From positions 1 to 47,786 of the forward strand of contig CANSQM010000021.1 of NCBI GenBank assembly GCA_947649205.1: 47,786 nucleotides of DNA, read 5' to 3'. The DNA is from an uncultured Enterorhabdus sp. Lineage in GTDB: Bacteria > Actinomycetota > Coriobacteriia > Coriobacteriales > Eggerthellaceae. The notes below the pieces were generated by a model. The model had not been told where the DNA came from and did no database searches. It worked only from the letters and a program-made list of their open reading frames with translations. Below, piece after piece: positions 15,908 through 25,976 of the stretch (positions are counted from its first letter, which is position 1; the number at the start of each line of letters is the position of its first letter). Position numbers and translations under genes: made by a program.

Positions 15908-17485
15908 TTACGAGGCCGGCTCCCAGATGCGGACGAGGCAGTGCTTCTGGGGTTCGCCGTTGATGGGGGTGTAGTCCACGTTGCAGTAGGTAACTGCGCG
16001 CTGGCCGATGTGGGTGGAGGCGAGGAAGTCGTTGTAGTCGCCGGAACCCTCTTCCAGGGGCAGCTTCGCGTAGCGGCGGTTGGTCAGGTCCACGGCGCAC
16101 ACGGCGCTGCCGCCGCGCACGAGCACCCAGTTCCCGCACCAGCACGGGGCCGACAGCGGGTTGGCCACATAGTGGAACCACTGGTCGGCGCTGTAGGCCG
16201 GCGTGGCGATGTTGGCCAGGGTCACGGGCAGGTGCGGGTCGTCGGTGCCCGGGCCCTCGGCCCCCTCGGTGCCGGCGAGGCGCGGGCCCTCCAGGGGTTC
16301 CAAGGGCATGTAGGTGCCCAGGTTGGAGATGCCATCGCCGTAGTTGTAGATGCCGTCGAAGGCGAAGTTGAATCCGGTGCGGCCCCATCCCGCCTCCATG
16401 GGCTTCATGGACGAGGGCAGCACGCAGGCATCGGTCACGGCTCCCGTGGCCCCGTCGATGCGGGTGAGTTGGTAGTACGTGCCGCTCGTGCGGGCTCGGG
16501 GCGTGGCCACCAGGGCATCGCCGCAGGAGATGGGAGCGCAGGCCATACGGCCCTCGGAAGCGTAGACCACCTCGGCCGCGTTTGAGCCGAAGGGAGCGCG
16601 CTTGAGCAGGGAGTCTTCCACGCGGGCGTTGCCGTCCAGCTGGGGCAGGCGCTGCCAGTAGCCATAGCCGTCGGCCACGGCCAGGGAGGGCATCTCCCAA
16701 TCGACGTCGCCCTCGTCGAGCAGCTGGGCCTCGCCCAGGGCCCCATTGCTGGCGGCGGCGCCGTAAACGCGCCAGAGGCCGTCCATGATGTCGGCCTCGG
16801 TCCAGATGGCGCCGTGGCTGTTGGCCCGCACATCGTAAATCTCGAAGCCCTCGCCCTCGCCCACGGCGTGCTCGATCACTGTGGCGCACTCACCGGTGGC
16901 CAGGTCCAGCAGACCCACCTGAGCCAGGGGCTTGGCGGTCTCGGTGGGCAGCAGGCAGGCGGCCACGTTGTCATCGCTGCACCAGAGCAGGGTGCCGAAG
17001 GGCAGCTCCACCGAGGCGGCCAGGGCAAGGGCGTCCTCGGGGTTCTCGATCTGCTCGAGGGAATTGTCGAGCACGACGTTGGCCTCGGGCACGGTGAGGG
17101 TTTCCAGGCTCTTCTTGTCGTCGGTGTGGGCCGCCGCGAAGGCCGCGCCCCCGCCGAGGGCGGCCAGGGCCGCGGCGCCGGCGGCGCCGTAGAGGAAGGT
17201 GCGGCGGGTGAGCAGCAGCTCGCGGCCGCCGGGCAGGGTAACGGAGCGGGGCTTGGCGCCGTCCTCGGCCGCCCGGCGCACCGGGGCGCTCGGGGGCGTG
17301 CGGCGCACTTTCACCGTGGCGGTCCGGGAAGAGCCGGCGGAGGCCGCGCGGGACGAGCCCGGGCGCTTGCGGGCCGAGACGGGGGCGGGGGAATGGGAAG
17401 CGCTGCGGGTCCGCGGGGGGCGGCCTGCGTGGGAGCCGCCTCGAGAGGCGCCGGACCGGGTGCGCGAAGTTCTGTTCTGTGGCAT
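15908..17485 (-). CDS. Tat-exported protein of unknown function
   Basis: This 525-residue protein begins with a roughly 95-residue Arg/Ser/Pro-rich disordered region. A twin-arginine-type signal follows (LTRRTFLYGAAGAAALAALG, near residues 93-112). The long extracytoplasmic part shows recurring Trp/Gly-rich blades (GTLLWCSDDN, GAIWTEADIMDGLWRVYG, YYQLTRIDGATGAV, WFHYVANPLSAPCWCGNWVL). It may be a beta-propeller, but I recognise no named family. The long basic N-terminus before a Tat motif is unusual. It converges with the GH3 gene and is divergent from the response regulator. Confidence 0.7.
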   Translation of the reverse strand: MPQNRTSRTRSGASRGGSHAGRPPRTRSASHSPAPVSARKRPGSSRAASAGSSRTATVKVRRTPPSAPVRRAAEDGAKPRSVTLPGGRELLLTRRTFLYGAAGAAALAALGGGAAFAAAHTDDKKSLETLTVPEANVVLDNSLEQIENPEDALALAASVELPFGTLLWCSDDNVAACLLPTETAKPLAQVGLLDLATGECATVIEHAVGEGEGFEIYDVRANSHGAIWTEADIMDGLWRVYGAAASNGALGEAQLLDEGDVDWEMPSLAVADGYGYWQRLPQLDGNARVEDSLLKRAPFGSNAAEVVYASEGRMACAPISCGDALVATPRARTSGTYYQLTRIDGATGAVTDACVLPSSMKPMEAGWGRTGFNFAFDGIYNYGDGISNLGTYMPLEPLEGPRLAGTEGAEGPGTDDPHLPVTLANIATPAYSADQWFHYVANPLSAPCWCGNWVLVRGGSAVCAVDLTNRRYAKLPLEEGSGDYNDFLASTHIGQRAVTYCNVDYTPINGEPQKHCLVRIWEPAS

Positions 17486-17661
17486 GGGTGTATTGTGTCA
17501 TTTCCCATACGTATCGGCGACCGTTCAGGGGTAAACGCTACAATAAACGCAAACACGACCGCCCGGCTGATATATGTCCCGGCAGCGAGAAAATCGCAGG
17601 TCAGACACCGTGTCGGCTGGGGTGAACGAAAGCGCACGTCACGATCACGAGGAGAACATCC

Positions 17662-18366
17662 ATGAGCAACGAGACACGACGCATTCTGCTCGTCGAAGAC
17701 GAGAAGGCCATCCGCGACGCGGTGACCGCCTATCTGGAGCGCGAGAACTACTGGGTGACCGCCGTGGGCGATGGCCAGGACGCGCTGGAAGAATTCCAAA
17801 AGCACCACTTCGATCTGGTCATCCTCGACCTCATGCTGCCCCGCGTGCCCGGCGAGCGCGTCTGCCGCGTCATCCGCGACACCTCTGACGTGCCCATCAT
17901 CATGCTCACGGCCAAGGGCGAGGTGGAGGATCGCATCATCGGCCTGGAGCTCGGTGCCGACGACTACCTCGTGAAGCCCTTCAGCCCCCGCGAGCTCGTG
18001 GCCCGCGCCCGCGCCCTGCTGCGCCGCGTGCACGCCGATTCCGAGCCCCAGCGCGAGGTGCTCGAGTTCGGCGAGCTGACCATCGACGTGTCCGGCCACA
18101 AGGTGCTCGTCTCCGGCGAGGAGATCGATCTCACGGCCAGCGAGTTCAAGCTGCTCACCACCTTGTCCCGCTACCCGGGCCGCGTGTACTCCCGCATGGA
18201 GCTCGTGGAGAAGGTGCTCGGCTACGACTTCGAGGGCTACGAGCGCACCATCGACTCCCACGTGAAGAACCTCCGCGCCAAGATCGGCGACAACCCCCGC
18301 AGCCCGAAGTGGCTCCACACCGTCCACGGCGTGGGCTACCGCTTCGAGGATCCCACCAAGCAGTAA
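17662..18366 (+). CDS. OmpR/PhoB-family response regulator
   Basis: The 234-residue protein has a receiver domain with acidic pocket EDE at 12-14, phosphoacceptor Asp56 in LVILDLMLP and Lys105 in YLVKPFSP. The C-terminal winged helix includes LTASEFKLLTTLSRYPGRVY, then SRMELVEKVLG and GVGYRFE. It would be phosphorylated by the kinase encoded 84 bp downstream. Target genes are not evident; its divergent neighbour at 15908-17485 is a candidate. Confidence 0.93.
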   Translation: MSNETRRILLVEDEKAIRDAVTAYLERENYWVTAVGDGQDALEEFQKHHFDLVILDLMLPRVPGERVCRVIRDTSDVPIIMLTAKGEVEDRIIGLELGADDYLVKPFSPRELVARARALLRRVHADSEPQREVLEFGELTIDVSGHKVLVSGEEIDLTASEFKLLTTLSRYPGRVYSRMELVEKVLGYDFEGYERTIDSHVKNLRAKIGDNPRSPKWLHTVHGVGYRFEDPTKQ

Positions 18367-18450
18367 AGCCGTCCGTTCCGGCCGTGCGCCTCGCCTTCGG
18401 GTAGGCCCGCGGCCCCGTCGCGCGGGAGCCCCCGCGCCCGAAGGAGCCCC

Positions 18451-20007
18451 ATGACTGAAGCGGAAGAAACGCCGCGCATTCTGGAAACTGTCGAAGAGGT
18501 CGCCCCGCCGGCGGCCTCTTCGCCGTCTCCGGCGCGCAAGACGAGGAAGCGCCGCCGCCTGCGGTGGTCCGACTTCTCCTACACCACCCGCGTGACCCTG
18601 GCCTTCGCCCTCATCGCCGCCATGACCGCGCTCGTGGCCATCGGGGTGGTGTCCTTCGTGTGGGAGCAGCACTTCCGCACCTACACGGCCGACAACATGC
18701 AGACCCTCTGCCAGACCACGGCCAACCGCATCGCCGCCATCTACAAGGAGACCGACGATCTGTGGAACCCCGAGACCACCAAGCCGGCGCTCCAGGCCAT
18801 GGAGCTGACGAGCGGCGTGGGGGTGCGCGTCATCAACGACGAGGGCCGCACCGTCTTCGATTCCTCCATCGTCTACGACGAGGAGCAGGGCGGCCTCGCG
18901 AAGTCCATCGAGCCCACGGACGGCTCCCAGGTGGCCCAGGCGCCCATCATGGTGGACGGCAAGAAGGTGGGCATGGTGCGCCTGTGGGTCTACGGGTCCG
19001 AGGCCCTCATGCGCCAGCCCGACCAGGAGTTCCGCGACAACTCCTACCAGGCCATGTTCATCGCCGCGGCCGTGGCCATCGTGCTGGCCTCCTGCATCGG
19101 CTTCCTTTTCGCTCGCAATCTTGTGGCCCCCATCAACCGCATCATGGGGGCGGCTCGGGCTATCGGCGACGGCGACCTGTCGGCCCGCACGGATCTGCGG
19201 GGCGAGGACGAGGTGGCCCGCCTCGGCGAGACCTTCGACGCCATGGCCGAATCGGTGGAGAAGGATCGCGACTTGGAGCGGCGCCTCACCACCGACGTGG
19301 CCCACGAGTTGCGCACGCCGCTCATGGCCATCCAGGCCACGGTGGAGGCCATGGTCGATGGTGTGTACGAGGCCGACGAGGAGCGCCTCGTCACGGTGAA
19401 CTCCGAAATCCAGCGCCTGTCGCGCCTCGTGAACGCCCTGCTGAAGCTGTCGCGCCTGGAGAACCGCGCCGATCCCATGAAGGAGGAAGTGGTGAATGTG
19501 GGCGAGCTCATCGCCGGCATCATCGCCACCCACGAGATGTTCGTCTCCGATTCGGGCCTTACGCTCACCTACGATGCCCAGCCCGACGTCATGGTGGTGG
19601 GCGATGCCGACATGATCCGCCAGGCCACCGCGAACCTCATTTCCAACGCCGTGCGCTACACTCCCGAGGGCGGCCATATCACCGTCGCGGTGAAGAAGGG
19701 CGACATCATGGCGTCCATTGCCGTGCGCGACACCGGTATCGGCCTGACCAAGGAAGAGGCCCGCATGGTGTTCTCCCGCTTCTGGCGGGCCGACGCCGGC
19801 CGCAACCGCGAGAGCGGCGGCCTCGGCGTGGGCCTGGCCGTGGTGAAGGAGATTGTGGACCGCCACGGCGGCTGGGTGCAGGTGGAAGGTGAGAAGGACA
19901 AGGGCGCCTGCTTCACCATCCACATCCCGCTGTTCGACGAGACCGCCGAGAAGCACCGCGCCTTCGGTTCCGGCAAGAAGCGCACTCCCCACAAGAAGCA
20001 GCGCTAG
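18451..20007 (+). CDS. Sensor histidine kinase with HAMP domain
   Basis: The 518-residue kinase has a cytoplasmic Glu/Pro-rich N-terminus, TM1 (about 46-70), an extracellular sensor of about 130 residues and TM2 (about 202-221). A HAMP domain follows, then HisKA with His285 in DVAHELRTPLMAIQA. The ATPase domain has NLISNAVRYTPEGG, VRDTGIGLTKEEA, FSRFWRADAGRN and GGLGVGLAVVKEIVDRHGG. The ATG follows AAGGAG. It pairs with the preceding response regulator. Confidence 0.93.
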   Translation: MTEAEETPRILETVEEVAPPAASSPSPARKTRKRRRLRWSDFSYTTRVTLAFALIAAMTALVAIGVVSFVWEQHFRTYTADNMQTLCQTTANRIAAIYKETDDLWNPETTKPALQAMELTSGVGVRVINDEGRTVFDSSIVYDEEQGGLAKSIEPTDGSQVAQAPIMVDGKKVGMVRLWVYGSEALMRQPDQEFRDNSYQAMFIAAAVAIVLASCIGFLFARNLVAPINRIMGAARAIGDGDLSARTDLRGEDEVARLGETFDAMAESVEKDRDLERRLTTDVAHELRTPLMAIQATVEAMVDGVYEADEERLVTVNSEIQRLSRLVNALLKLSRLENRADPMKEEVVNVGELIAGIIATHEMFVSDSGLTLTYDAQPDVMVVGDADMIRQATANLISNAVRYTPEGGHITVAVKKGDIMASIAVRDTGIGLTKEEARMVFSRFWRADAGRNRESGGLGVGLAVVKEIVDRHGGWVQVEGEKDKGACFTIHIPLFDETAEKHRAFGSGKKRTPHKKQR

Positions 20008-20130
20008 GCACCAAGTAGTTCCGGCAAGATGGCCCTATCGGGAAATGGGACGGTCCCGCCTGGTCGGTCTGCCTCACGTTTTCCGCGCCCCCCTCCCTCA
20101 AGCCTCGCCGCTCTCGGATAATGTGCGCAG

Positions 20131-20165
20131 AAGCCCTTCGCCCTCGCGGTGGAGGGCTTTCTTGT
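20131..20165 (+). terminator. Intrinsic terminator after the two-component operon
   Basis: AAGCCCT pairs with AGGGCTT around a GC-rich loop, followed by TCTTG. A CATAAT -10-like box just downstream could begin the purC transcript. I see no gene in the remaining part of this 300-bp gap (20008-20311). Confidence 0.65.
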
Positions 20166-20311
20166 GCCATAATGGGCGGTACGCAAAAAGTGCGCTCGAA
20201 GTGCAGGTTTCGGGCGGAGCCGAAGGACGGCGGTTCCCGGTGCGGGCGCGGGCTCGAAGCCCGCTCGCGCGAGGCCGGCCGTCGGGCTCACGTGAGGAGA
20301 AAGGGCATCCC

Positions 20312-21193
20312 ATGGCGGGAATCGACATTACCCCCGATGCGCAGGGCAAGGTGCGCGATCTGTACGATCTGGGCGACAAGCTGCTGCTCGTGGCCACCGA
20401 CCGCATCTCGGCCTTCGACTACATCCTGGAAGACGAGATCCCCTACAAGGGCCAGGTGCTCACCCAGCTCTCCAAGTTCTGGTTCAACCTGCTCGACGGC
20501 GTGGTGGAGAACCACCTCATCTCCACCAACGTGGCCGACCTGCCCGACGAGTTCCAACCCTACGCCGACTACCTGCGCGGCCGCTTCATGCTGGTGAAGA
20601 AGGCCGACATGTTCCCCGCCGAGTGCATCGTGCGCGGGTATCTGGCCGGCAGCGGCCTGAAGGAGTACAACCGCGAGGGCACCGTGTGCGGCATCGCCCT
20701 GCCCGAGGGCCTCGTGAACTCCTCGAAGCTGCCCGAGCCCATCTTCACCCCCTCCACCAAGGCCGAGATCGGCGACCACGATGAGAACATCTCCTTCGAG
20801 CGTTTGGTGGAAATCCTGGGCGAGGAGGATGCCACGGCCCTGCGCGATTTGGCCTTGAAGGTGTACACCACGGCCGCCGACCATGCGGCCGCCCGGGGCG
20901 TCATCATCGCCGACACCAAGTTCGAGTTCGGTCGCCTGGGCGACACCATCATCCTGGCTGACGAGGTGCTCACTCCCGATTCTTCCCGTTTCTGGCCCGG
21001 CGACACCTACGAGGAGGGCGCCGACCAGCCCAGCTTCGATAAGCAGTTCGTACGTGACTGGCTCACGGCAAACTGGGACAAGACCGGCAACCCGCCGCGC
21101 CTGCCCCAGGACATCATCGACGCCACGTCCGCCAAGTACATCCAGGCCTTCGAGACTATCACCGGCCAGAAGTTCGACCCCGCGACCTTCTAG
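20312..21193 (+). CDS. purC: SAICAR synthase PurC
   Basis: PurC (phosphoribosylaminoimidazole-succinocarboxamide synthase) joins aspartate to CAIR in purine synthesis. The 293-residue protein opens with GKVRDLYDLGDKLLLVATDR and ISAFDYILEDEIPYKG. It continues with RGYLAGSGLKEYNREGTVCG, LPEPIFTPSTKAEIGDHDEN, IADTKFEFG and LTPDSSRFWPGDTYEEG, all family hallmarks. The ATG at 20312 follows GAGGAGAAAGGG; upstream in-frame sequence is not part of the family. Confidence 0.95.
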   Translation: MAGIDITPDAQGKVRDLYDLGDKLLLVATDRISAFDYILEDEIPYKGQVLTQLSKFWFNLLDGVVENHLISTNVADLPDEFQPYADYLRGRFMLVKKADMFPAECIVRGYLAGSGLKEYNREGTVCGIALPEGLVNSSKLPEPIFTPSTKAEIGDHDENISFERLVEILGEEDATALRDLALKVYTTAADHAAARGVIIADTKFEFGRLGDTIILADEVLTPDSSRFWPGDTYEEGADQPSFDKQFVRDWLTANWDKTGNPPRLPQDIIDATSAKYIQAFETITGQKFDPATF

Positions 21194-21256
21194 CGTCGCG
21201 TACCGCCCCCGCGCGGGTGCCCGCGCATCGAGTCACTGAAGGAGAACCACAGCCCT

Positions 21257-21991
21257 ATGTCCCAGCGCAACCCCATGAACGAGCGGTACACCTCTGAGGA
21301 TCGCCGCGGCACCACCAAGAAAAGCGCGGCTTCGGCCAAGCCCAAGTCGAAGGCGGCCTCATCGGTGACGGTGAAGACGGCGAAGAAGACGCCGGAGCAG
21401 CGCAAGGCCGCCGAGAAGGCCGCCCGCAAGGAGGCCGCGGCCAAGCAGCGCGAAGTGGAGCGCAAGTACTACAAGCCCGACACTCCCCGCTACAAGCGCC
21501 TGCGCGCCATCTGGTGGGTGCTGCTCATCGCCGCTATCGGCTGCACGACCCTGAGCTTCGTGGGCCAGGGGGCCATGCCCCAGTGGCTCGGCGTGACCAC
21601 GCTCATTCTGGCCTACGTGTTCATCATCGCGGCCTTCGTGCTGGATTTCTGGAAGATCAAGAAGGAGCGTGTGGCCTACCAGGAGCGCATGCTGGCCCTG
21701 GAGGAGAAGAACGCGAAAGCCGAGAAGCAGGCCCGCCGTGTGCAGCAGGCCAAGCAGGTGAAGGCGAAGGGATCTGGCAAGAACCAGAACCGCCATGCTG
21801 CCCAGAAGGCGGGAGCAGCGGGCGGTGAAGATGCAGCCGACGGCGGCGAGTCCGACGAGGCTCCCGTGAAGCCCGCGCGCCGCGGTCTGTTCGGCAGCGG
21901 CTTCCGCCTGTCCAACCGTGAGAAGATGCAGGCCGAGAAGAAGGCCGCCAAGGAAGCGAAGGCTGCAAAGAAAGAGCAGAGCGCGAACTAG
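21257..21991 (+). CDS. Basic coiled-coil membrane protein of unknown function
   Basis: This 244-residue protein has a Lys/Ala-rich N-terminus (1-80), two membrane helices (about 87-106 and 113-133) and a Lys/Gln/Glu-rich predicted coiled coil. The C-terminus is again basic (KMQAEKKAAKEAKAAKKEQS). It sits between purC and purL with short gaps, so it may share their transcript. Nothing links it to purine synthesis, and I recognise no family. Confidence 0.7.
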   Translation: MSQRNPMNERYTSEDRRGTTKKSAASAKPKSKAASSVTVKTAKKTPEQRKAAEKAARKEAAAKQREVERKYYKPDTPRYKRLRAIWWVLLIAAIGCTTLSFVGQGAMPQWLGVTTLILAYVFIIAAFVLDFWKIKKERVAYQERMLALEEKNAKAEKQARRVQQAKQVKAKGSGKNQNRHAAQKAGAAGGEDAADGGESDEAPVKPARRGLFGSGFRLSNREKMQAEKKAAKEAKAAKKEQSAN

Positions 21992-22063
21992 ATGTTGGTG
22001 GGGTGCCGAGGGGCGCCCCTTTGTCCGTTCCCGCTCGTGTTCATTTGAGAGAGAGGCAGATTC

Positions 22064-25000
22064 ATGGTATCTCGCGTCTATGTTGAGAAGAAGCCCGGGT
22101 TTAACGGCGAGGCCCGCGCCCTGGCCGCCGAGCTGCGCGACATCGTGGGCATTCAGGGGCTCGCGGCCGTGCGCCTGGTGAACCGCTACGACGTGGAGGG
22201 CATCGGCGAGGAGCTGTTCGCCGCCTGCGTACCCACGGTGTTCTCCGAGCCGCAGTCCGACATCGCCACCTTCGAGCTGCCCGAGGCGAACGGGGCCGCA
22301 GTGTTCGCCGTGGAGTTCCTGCCCGGCCAGTTCGACCAGCGCGCCGATTCTGCGAGCGAGTGCATCCAGCTCATCAGCCAGGGGGAGCGCCCGCTTGTGC
22401 GCTCGGCCGTGGTGTACTACCTGGAGGGCGATCTGGACGAGGCCGCCGTGGAAGCGGTGAAGCGCTACGTCATCAACCCGGTGGAGGCCCGCGAGGCCTC
22501 GCTGGATACCCGCGACACCCTGGCCATGGCCTTCGAGCGTCCCGCCGACGTGGAGGTCATCGAGGGCTTCACGGGCTTTTCCGACGATGAGCTGGCCGCC
22601 TTCATCGCCGAGCGCGGCCTGGCCATGGACCTGGCCGACATCCAGTTCTGCCGTGCCTACTTCGCCGAGGAGGGCCGCGACCCCTCCATCACCGAGATCA
22701 AGATGATCGACACCTACTGGTCCGATCACTGCCGCCACACCACCTTCGGCACCGTGCTCGATGACGTGGCCATCGCCGACGCCAACGTGCAGGCCGCCTT
22801 CGACCGCTACCTGGAGCTGCGCCACGAGCTGGGCCGCGACGAGAAGCCCGTGTGCCTCATGGACATGGGCACCATCGGTGCGAAGTGGCTGAAGAAGCAG
22901 GGCATTCTCACGAACTTGGACGAGTCCGAGGAGATCAACGCCTGCACCATTCGGTGCAAGGTGGATGTGGGCGGCGAGGAGCAGGACTGGCTGTACCTGT
23001 TCAAGAACGAGACCCACAACCATCCCACCGAGATCGAGCCCTTCGGCGGCGCGGCCACCTGCGTGGGCGGCGCCATCCGCGACCCCTTGTCGGGCCGCTC
23101 CTACGTGTACCAGGCCATGCGCGTGACCGGTGCTGCCGACCCCACGGTGCCCGTGGCCGACACTATTCCCGGCAAGCTGCCCCAGCGCAAGCTGGTGACC
23201 ACGGCGGCGGCCGGCTATTCCTCCTACGGCAACCAGATCGGCCTGGCCACGGGCCAGGTGCACGAGCTGTACCATCCCGGCTATGCCGCCAAGCGCATGG
23301 AAATCGGCGCCGTGGTGGGTGCCACCCCGGCCGACCACGTTCGGCGCGAGACGCCGGCCCCGGGGGATGTGGTAGTGCTGCTGGGCGGCCGCACGGGCCG
23401 CGACGGCATCGGCGGCGCCACGGGCTCTTCCAAGGCCCATTCCGTGGAATCGCTGGAAAGCTGCGGGGCCGAGGTGCAGAAGGGCAACGCGCCGGTGGAG
23501 CGCAAGATCCAGCGCCTGTTCCGCCGCGGCGACGCCTGCCGCATGATCAAGCGCTGCAACGACTTCGGTGCAGGCGGCGTGTCGGTGGCCATCGGCGAAT
23601 TGGCCGACGGCCTGGACATCAACCTGGACGCCGTGCCCAAGAAGTACGACGGCCTTGACGGCACCGAGCTGGCCATCTCCGAGTCCCAGGAGCGCATGGC
23701 CGTGGCCCTGGCCCCCGAGGACGTGGAGGCGTTCATCGCGCTCGCTCACGAGGAGAACCTGGAGGCCACCCCGGTGGCCGTGGTGACGGAGGAGCCGCGG
23801 GTGCGCATGCACTGGCGCGGCACCACCATCGTGGACGTGAGCCGCGACTTCTTGGCCAGCAACGGCGCGCCGAAGCACGCGGCCGTGGCCGTGCCCGCTC
23901 CGGCCGACGAGAGTCGTGCGGCCACTCCCTGCGACCGCGCCTTCGAAGCGGCGGCCAGCCTGACGGACCCGGTGGTGGAGGCTGCCGCTGCGGCCGATTC
24001 CCTGGAAGCGGGCCTGGCAGCGCTCATGGGCGACATCAACCACGCCTGCAACAAGGGCCTCGTGGAGCGCTTCGACTCCACCATTGGCGCCGCCACGGTG
24101 CTCATGCCCTTCGGCGGCTCCCGCCAGCTGACCCCGGCTCTGGCCATGGTGGCGAAGTTGCCGGTGCTCGGCGGCGCGACCACCACGGTGTCGGGCCTGT
24201 CCTGGGGCTTCAACCCGTACCTGTCGGACTGGGACCCCTATGCGGGCGCCTACATGGCCGTGCTCGATTCCGTGGCGAAGCTGGTGGCCACGGGCTTCGA
24301 GCGCAAGAATATGTACCTCACCTTCCAGGAGTACTTCGAGAAGCTGCGTCAGGATCCGGAGCGCTGGGGCAAGCCCATGGCGGCCGTGCTCGGCGCGCTC
24401 ATGGCCCAGGTCGATTTCGGCGTGGGCGCCATCGGCGGCAAGGACTCCATGTCCGGCTCCTTCGAGGACCTGGACGTGCCGCCGACGCTCGTGTCCTTCG
24501 CCACGGCCATCGGCAACATTGACCGCGTGACCTCGCCGGAGCTGAAGGCCGCCGGCGACAACTTGGTGTGGGTCTCCTGTCAGGATACCCTGGCCTCCAG
24601 CCTGTGCGCCACCTTCGACGCCATGGAGCATCTCATCGGCGCCGGCGTGGTGCGGGCCTGCGCGAGCAGCGGCGCGGCCGGCCTGGCCGAGACCCTCGTG
24701 AAGATGGCCGTGGGCAACGGTTTGGGCGTGGCCCTGACCGACGCCGTGGCCTCAGGCTCGCTGTTTGATCCGGCCTACGGCACCTTCGTGGTGGAGCTGG
24801 CCGCGGGCGAGACGGCCCAGTCGGTGGTGACGCGCCTGGAGGACGCGGGCCTGGCCGCCAACGTGGATGTGGTGGCTCTGGGCGCGGTGACCGAGGAGTA
24901 CGTGCTGGCCTGCGAGGGCGCCGTGGCCGATCTGGCGGCGGTGCAGGAGGCCTGGGAGTGCGGCATCGAGGGCGTGTTCCCCTACCGCACCAGCGCCGAG

Positions 25001-25882
25001 GACCGCGCGGCGGCCGAGGACGTGCCCGCGATCAGCTTCGAGGGGGGCGCCCCGGCGGTGTTCACGGGTGAGGCCATCGCCCGCCCGCGGGTGGTCATCC
25101 CGGTGTTCCCCGGCAACAACTGCGAGTACGATTCGGCGGCCGCCTTCGAGCGGGCCGGGGCTATCCCGACGGTGTACGTGGTGAACAATCTGACGCCCGA
25201 GGCCGTGGCCGAGTCCACCGCCGAGCTGGCGCGGCTCATCGGCGAGTCGCAGATCGTCATGATTCCCGGCGGCTTCTCCGGCGGCGACGAGCCCGACGGC
25301 TCGGCGAAGTTCATCACCGCCTTCTTCCGCGCTCCCCAGGTGACCGAGGCCGTGCGCGACCTGCTGCAGCGCCGCGACGGGCTCATGCTCGGCATCTGCA
25401 ACGGCTTCCAGGCTCTGGTGAAGCTGGGGCTCGTGCCCTTCGGCGACATCCGTCCCATGGACGAGGAGTGCGCTACCCTCACCTTTAACCACATTGGCCG
25501 TCATCAGAGCACGCTCGTGCGCACCCGCGTGGCCAGCACCCTGTCGCCGTGGATGAGCCGTATGAATGTGGGCGATGTGCATACCGTGGCCATCAGCCAC
25601 GGCGAGGGCCGTTTCGTGGCACCTCCCGCGCTGCTGGACACCATGATCGCGAACGGTCAGATTGCCACCCAGTACGTGGACGGGGCCGGCGTGCCCTCCA
25701 TGGACCTGGCAGCGAACCCCAACGGGTCCGTGCTCGCCATCGAGGGCATCACGAGCCCCGACGGCCGCGTGCTCGGCAAGATGGGCCACACCGAGCGAAG
25801 CGGTGCGGGCCTCTACAAGAACGCCTTCGGCAACACCTACCAGCCCCTCTTCGAGGGCGGCGTGGACTACTTCCGCGGATAG
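22064..25882 (+). CDS. purL: Phosphoribosylformylglycinamidine synthase PurL, single-chain form
   Basis: At 1272 residues this is the large fused FGAM synthase, carrying both synthase and glutaminase activities. The synthase section has SDHCRHTTFGTVL, NETHNHPTEIEPFGGAATCV, GGRTGRDGIGGATGSSKAHS and IGGKDSMSGSFEDL. The C-terminal glutamine amidotransferase begins RVVIPVFPGNNCEYDSAAAF and has IPGGFSGGDEPDGS, the nucleophile Cys in LMLGICNGFQALVKLG and AISHGEGRF. It makes FGAM from FGAR and glutamine. The ATG follows GAGAGAGG, and a terminator lies 28 bp past the stop. Confidence 0.95.
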   Translation: MVSRVYVEKKPGFNGEARALAAELRDIVGIQGLAAVRLVNRYDVEGIGEELFAACVPTVFSEPQSDIATFELPEANGAAVFAVEFLPGQFDQRADSASECIQLISQGERPLVRSAVVYYLEGDLDEAAVEAVKRYVINPVEAREASLDTRDTLAMAFERPADVEVIEGFTGFSDDELAAFIAERGLAMDLADIQFCRAYFAEEGRDPSITEIKMIDTYWSDHCRHTTFGTVLDDVAIADANVQAAFDRYLELRHELGRDEKPVCLMDMGTIGAKWLKKQGILTNLDESEEINACTIRCKVDVGGEEQDWLYLFKNETHNHPTEIEPFGGAATCVGGAIRDPLSGRSYVYQAMRVTGAADPTVPVADTIPGKLPQRKLVTTAAAGYSSYGNQIGLATGQVHELYHPGYAAKRMEIGAVVGATPADHVRRETPAPGDVVVLLGGRTGRDGIGGATGSSKAHSVESLESCGAEVQKGNAPVERKIQRLFRRGDACRMIKRCNDFGAGGVSVAIGELADGLDINLDAVPKKYDGLDGTELAISESQERMAVALAPEDVEAFIALAHEENLEATPVAVVTEEPRVRMHWRGTTIVDVSRDFLASNGAPKHAAVAVPAPADESRAATPCDRAFEAAASLTDPVVEAAAAADSLEAGLAALMGDINHACNKGLVERFDSTIGAATVLMPFGGSRQLTPALAMVAKLPVLGGATTTVSGLSWGFNPYLSDWDPYAGAYMAVLDSVAKLVATGFERKNMYLTFQEYFEKLRQDPERWGKPMAAVLGALMAQVDFGVGAIGGKDSMSGSFEDLDVPPTLVSFATAIGNIDRVTSPELKAAGDNLVWVSCQDTLASSLCATFDAMEHLIGAGVVRACASSGAAGLAETLVKMAVGNGLGVALTDAVASGSLFDPAYGTFVVELAAGETAQSVVTRLEDAGLAANVDVVALGAVTEEYVLACEGAVADLAAVQEAWECGIEGVFPYRTSAEDRAAAEDVPAISFEGGAPAVFTGEAIARPRVVIPVFPGNNCEYDSAAAFERAGAIPTVYVVNNLTPEAVAESTAELARLIGESQIVMIPGGFSGGDEPDGSAKFITAFFRAPQVTEAVRDLLQRRDGLMLGICNGFQALVKLGLVPFGDIRPMDEECATLTFNHIGRHQSTLVRTRVASTLSPWMSRMNVGDVHTVAISHGEGRFVAPPALLDTMIANGQIATQYVDGAGVPSMDLAANPNGSVLAIEGITSPDGRVLGKMGHTERSGAGLYKNAFGNTYQPLFEGGVDYFRG

Positions 25883-25909
25883 AATGAGCGCTCTCTAGCA
25901 CTACCAACC

Positions 25910-25935
25910 AAGAAGGGGCCACCAGGCCCCTTCTT
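25910..25935. terminator. Bidirectional intrinsic terminator
   Basis: AAGAAGGGGCC and its exact complement enclose a four-base loop, with A-rich and T-rich outer arms. It can serve purL (plus) and the Rpn-family gene (minus), which converge here. Confidence 0.8.
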
Positions 25936-25976
25936 CATGCCAGGACAAGTGCGCGCCCGCAGTACTTGGGAAACGA

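Noticed and set aside
17311..19992. Very long minus-strand open frame (893 codons) opposite the two-component genes
   Set aside because: It is His/Gly/Ala-rich and mirrors the codon structure of the real genes on the other strand; high GC makes such long shadows common.
21359..24631. 1090-codon minus-strand open frame opposite purL
   Set aside because: It overlaps the clearly conserved PurL and shows no domain of its own.
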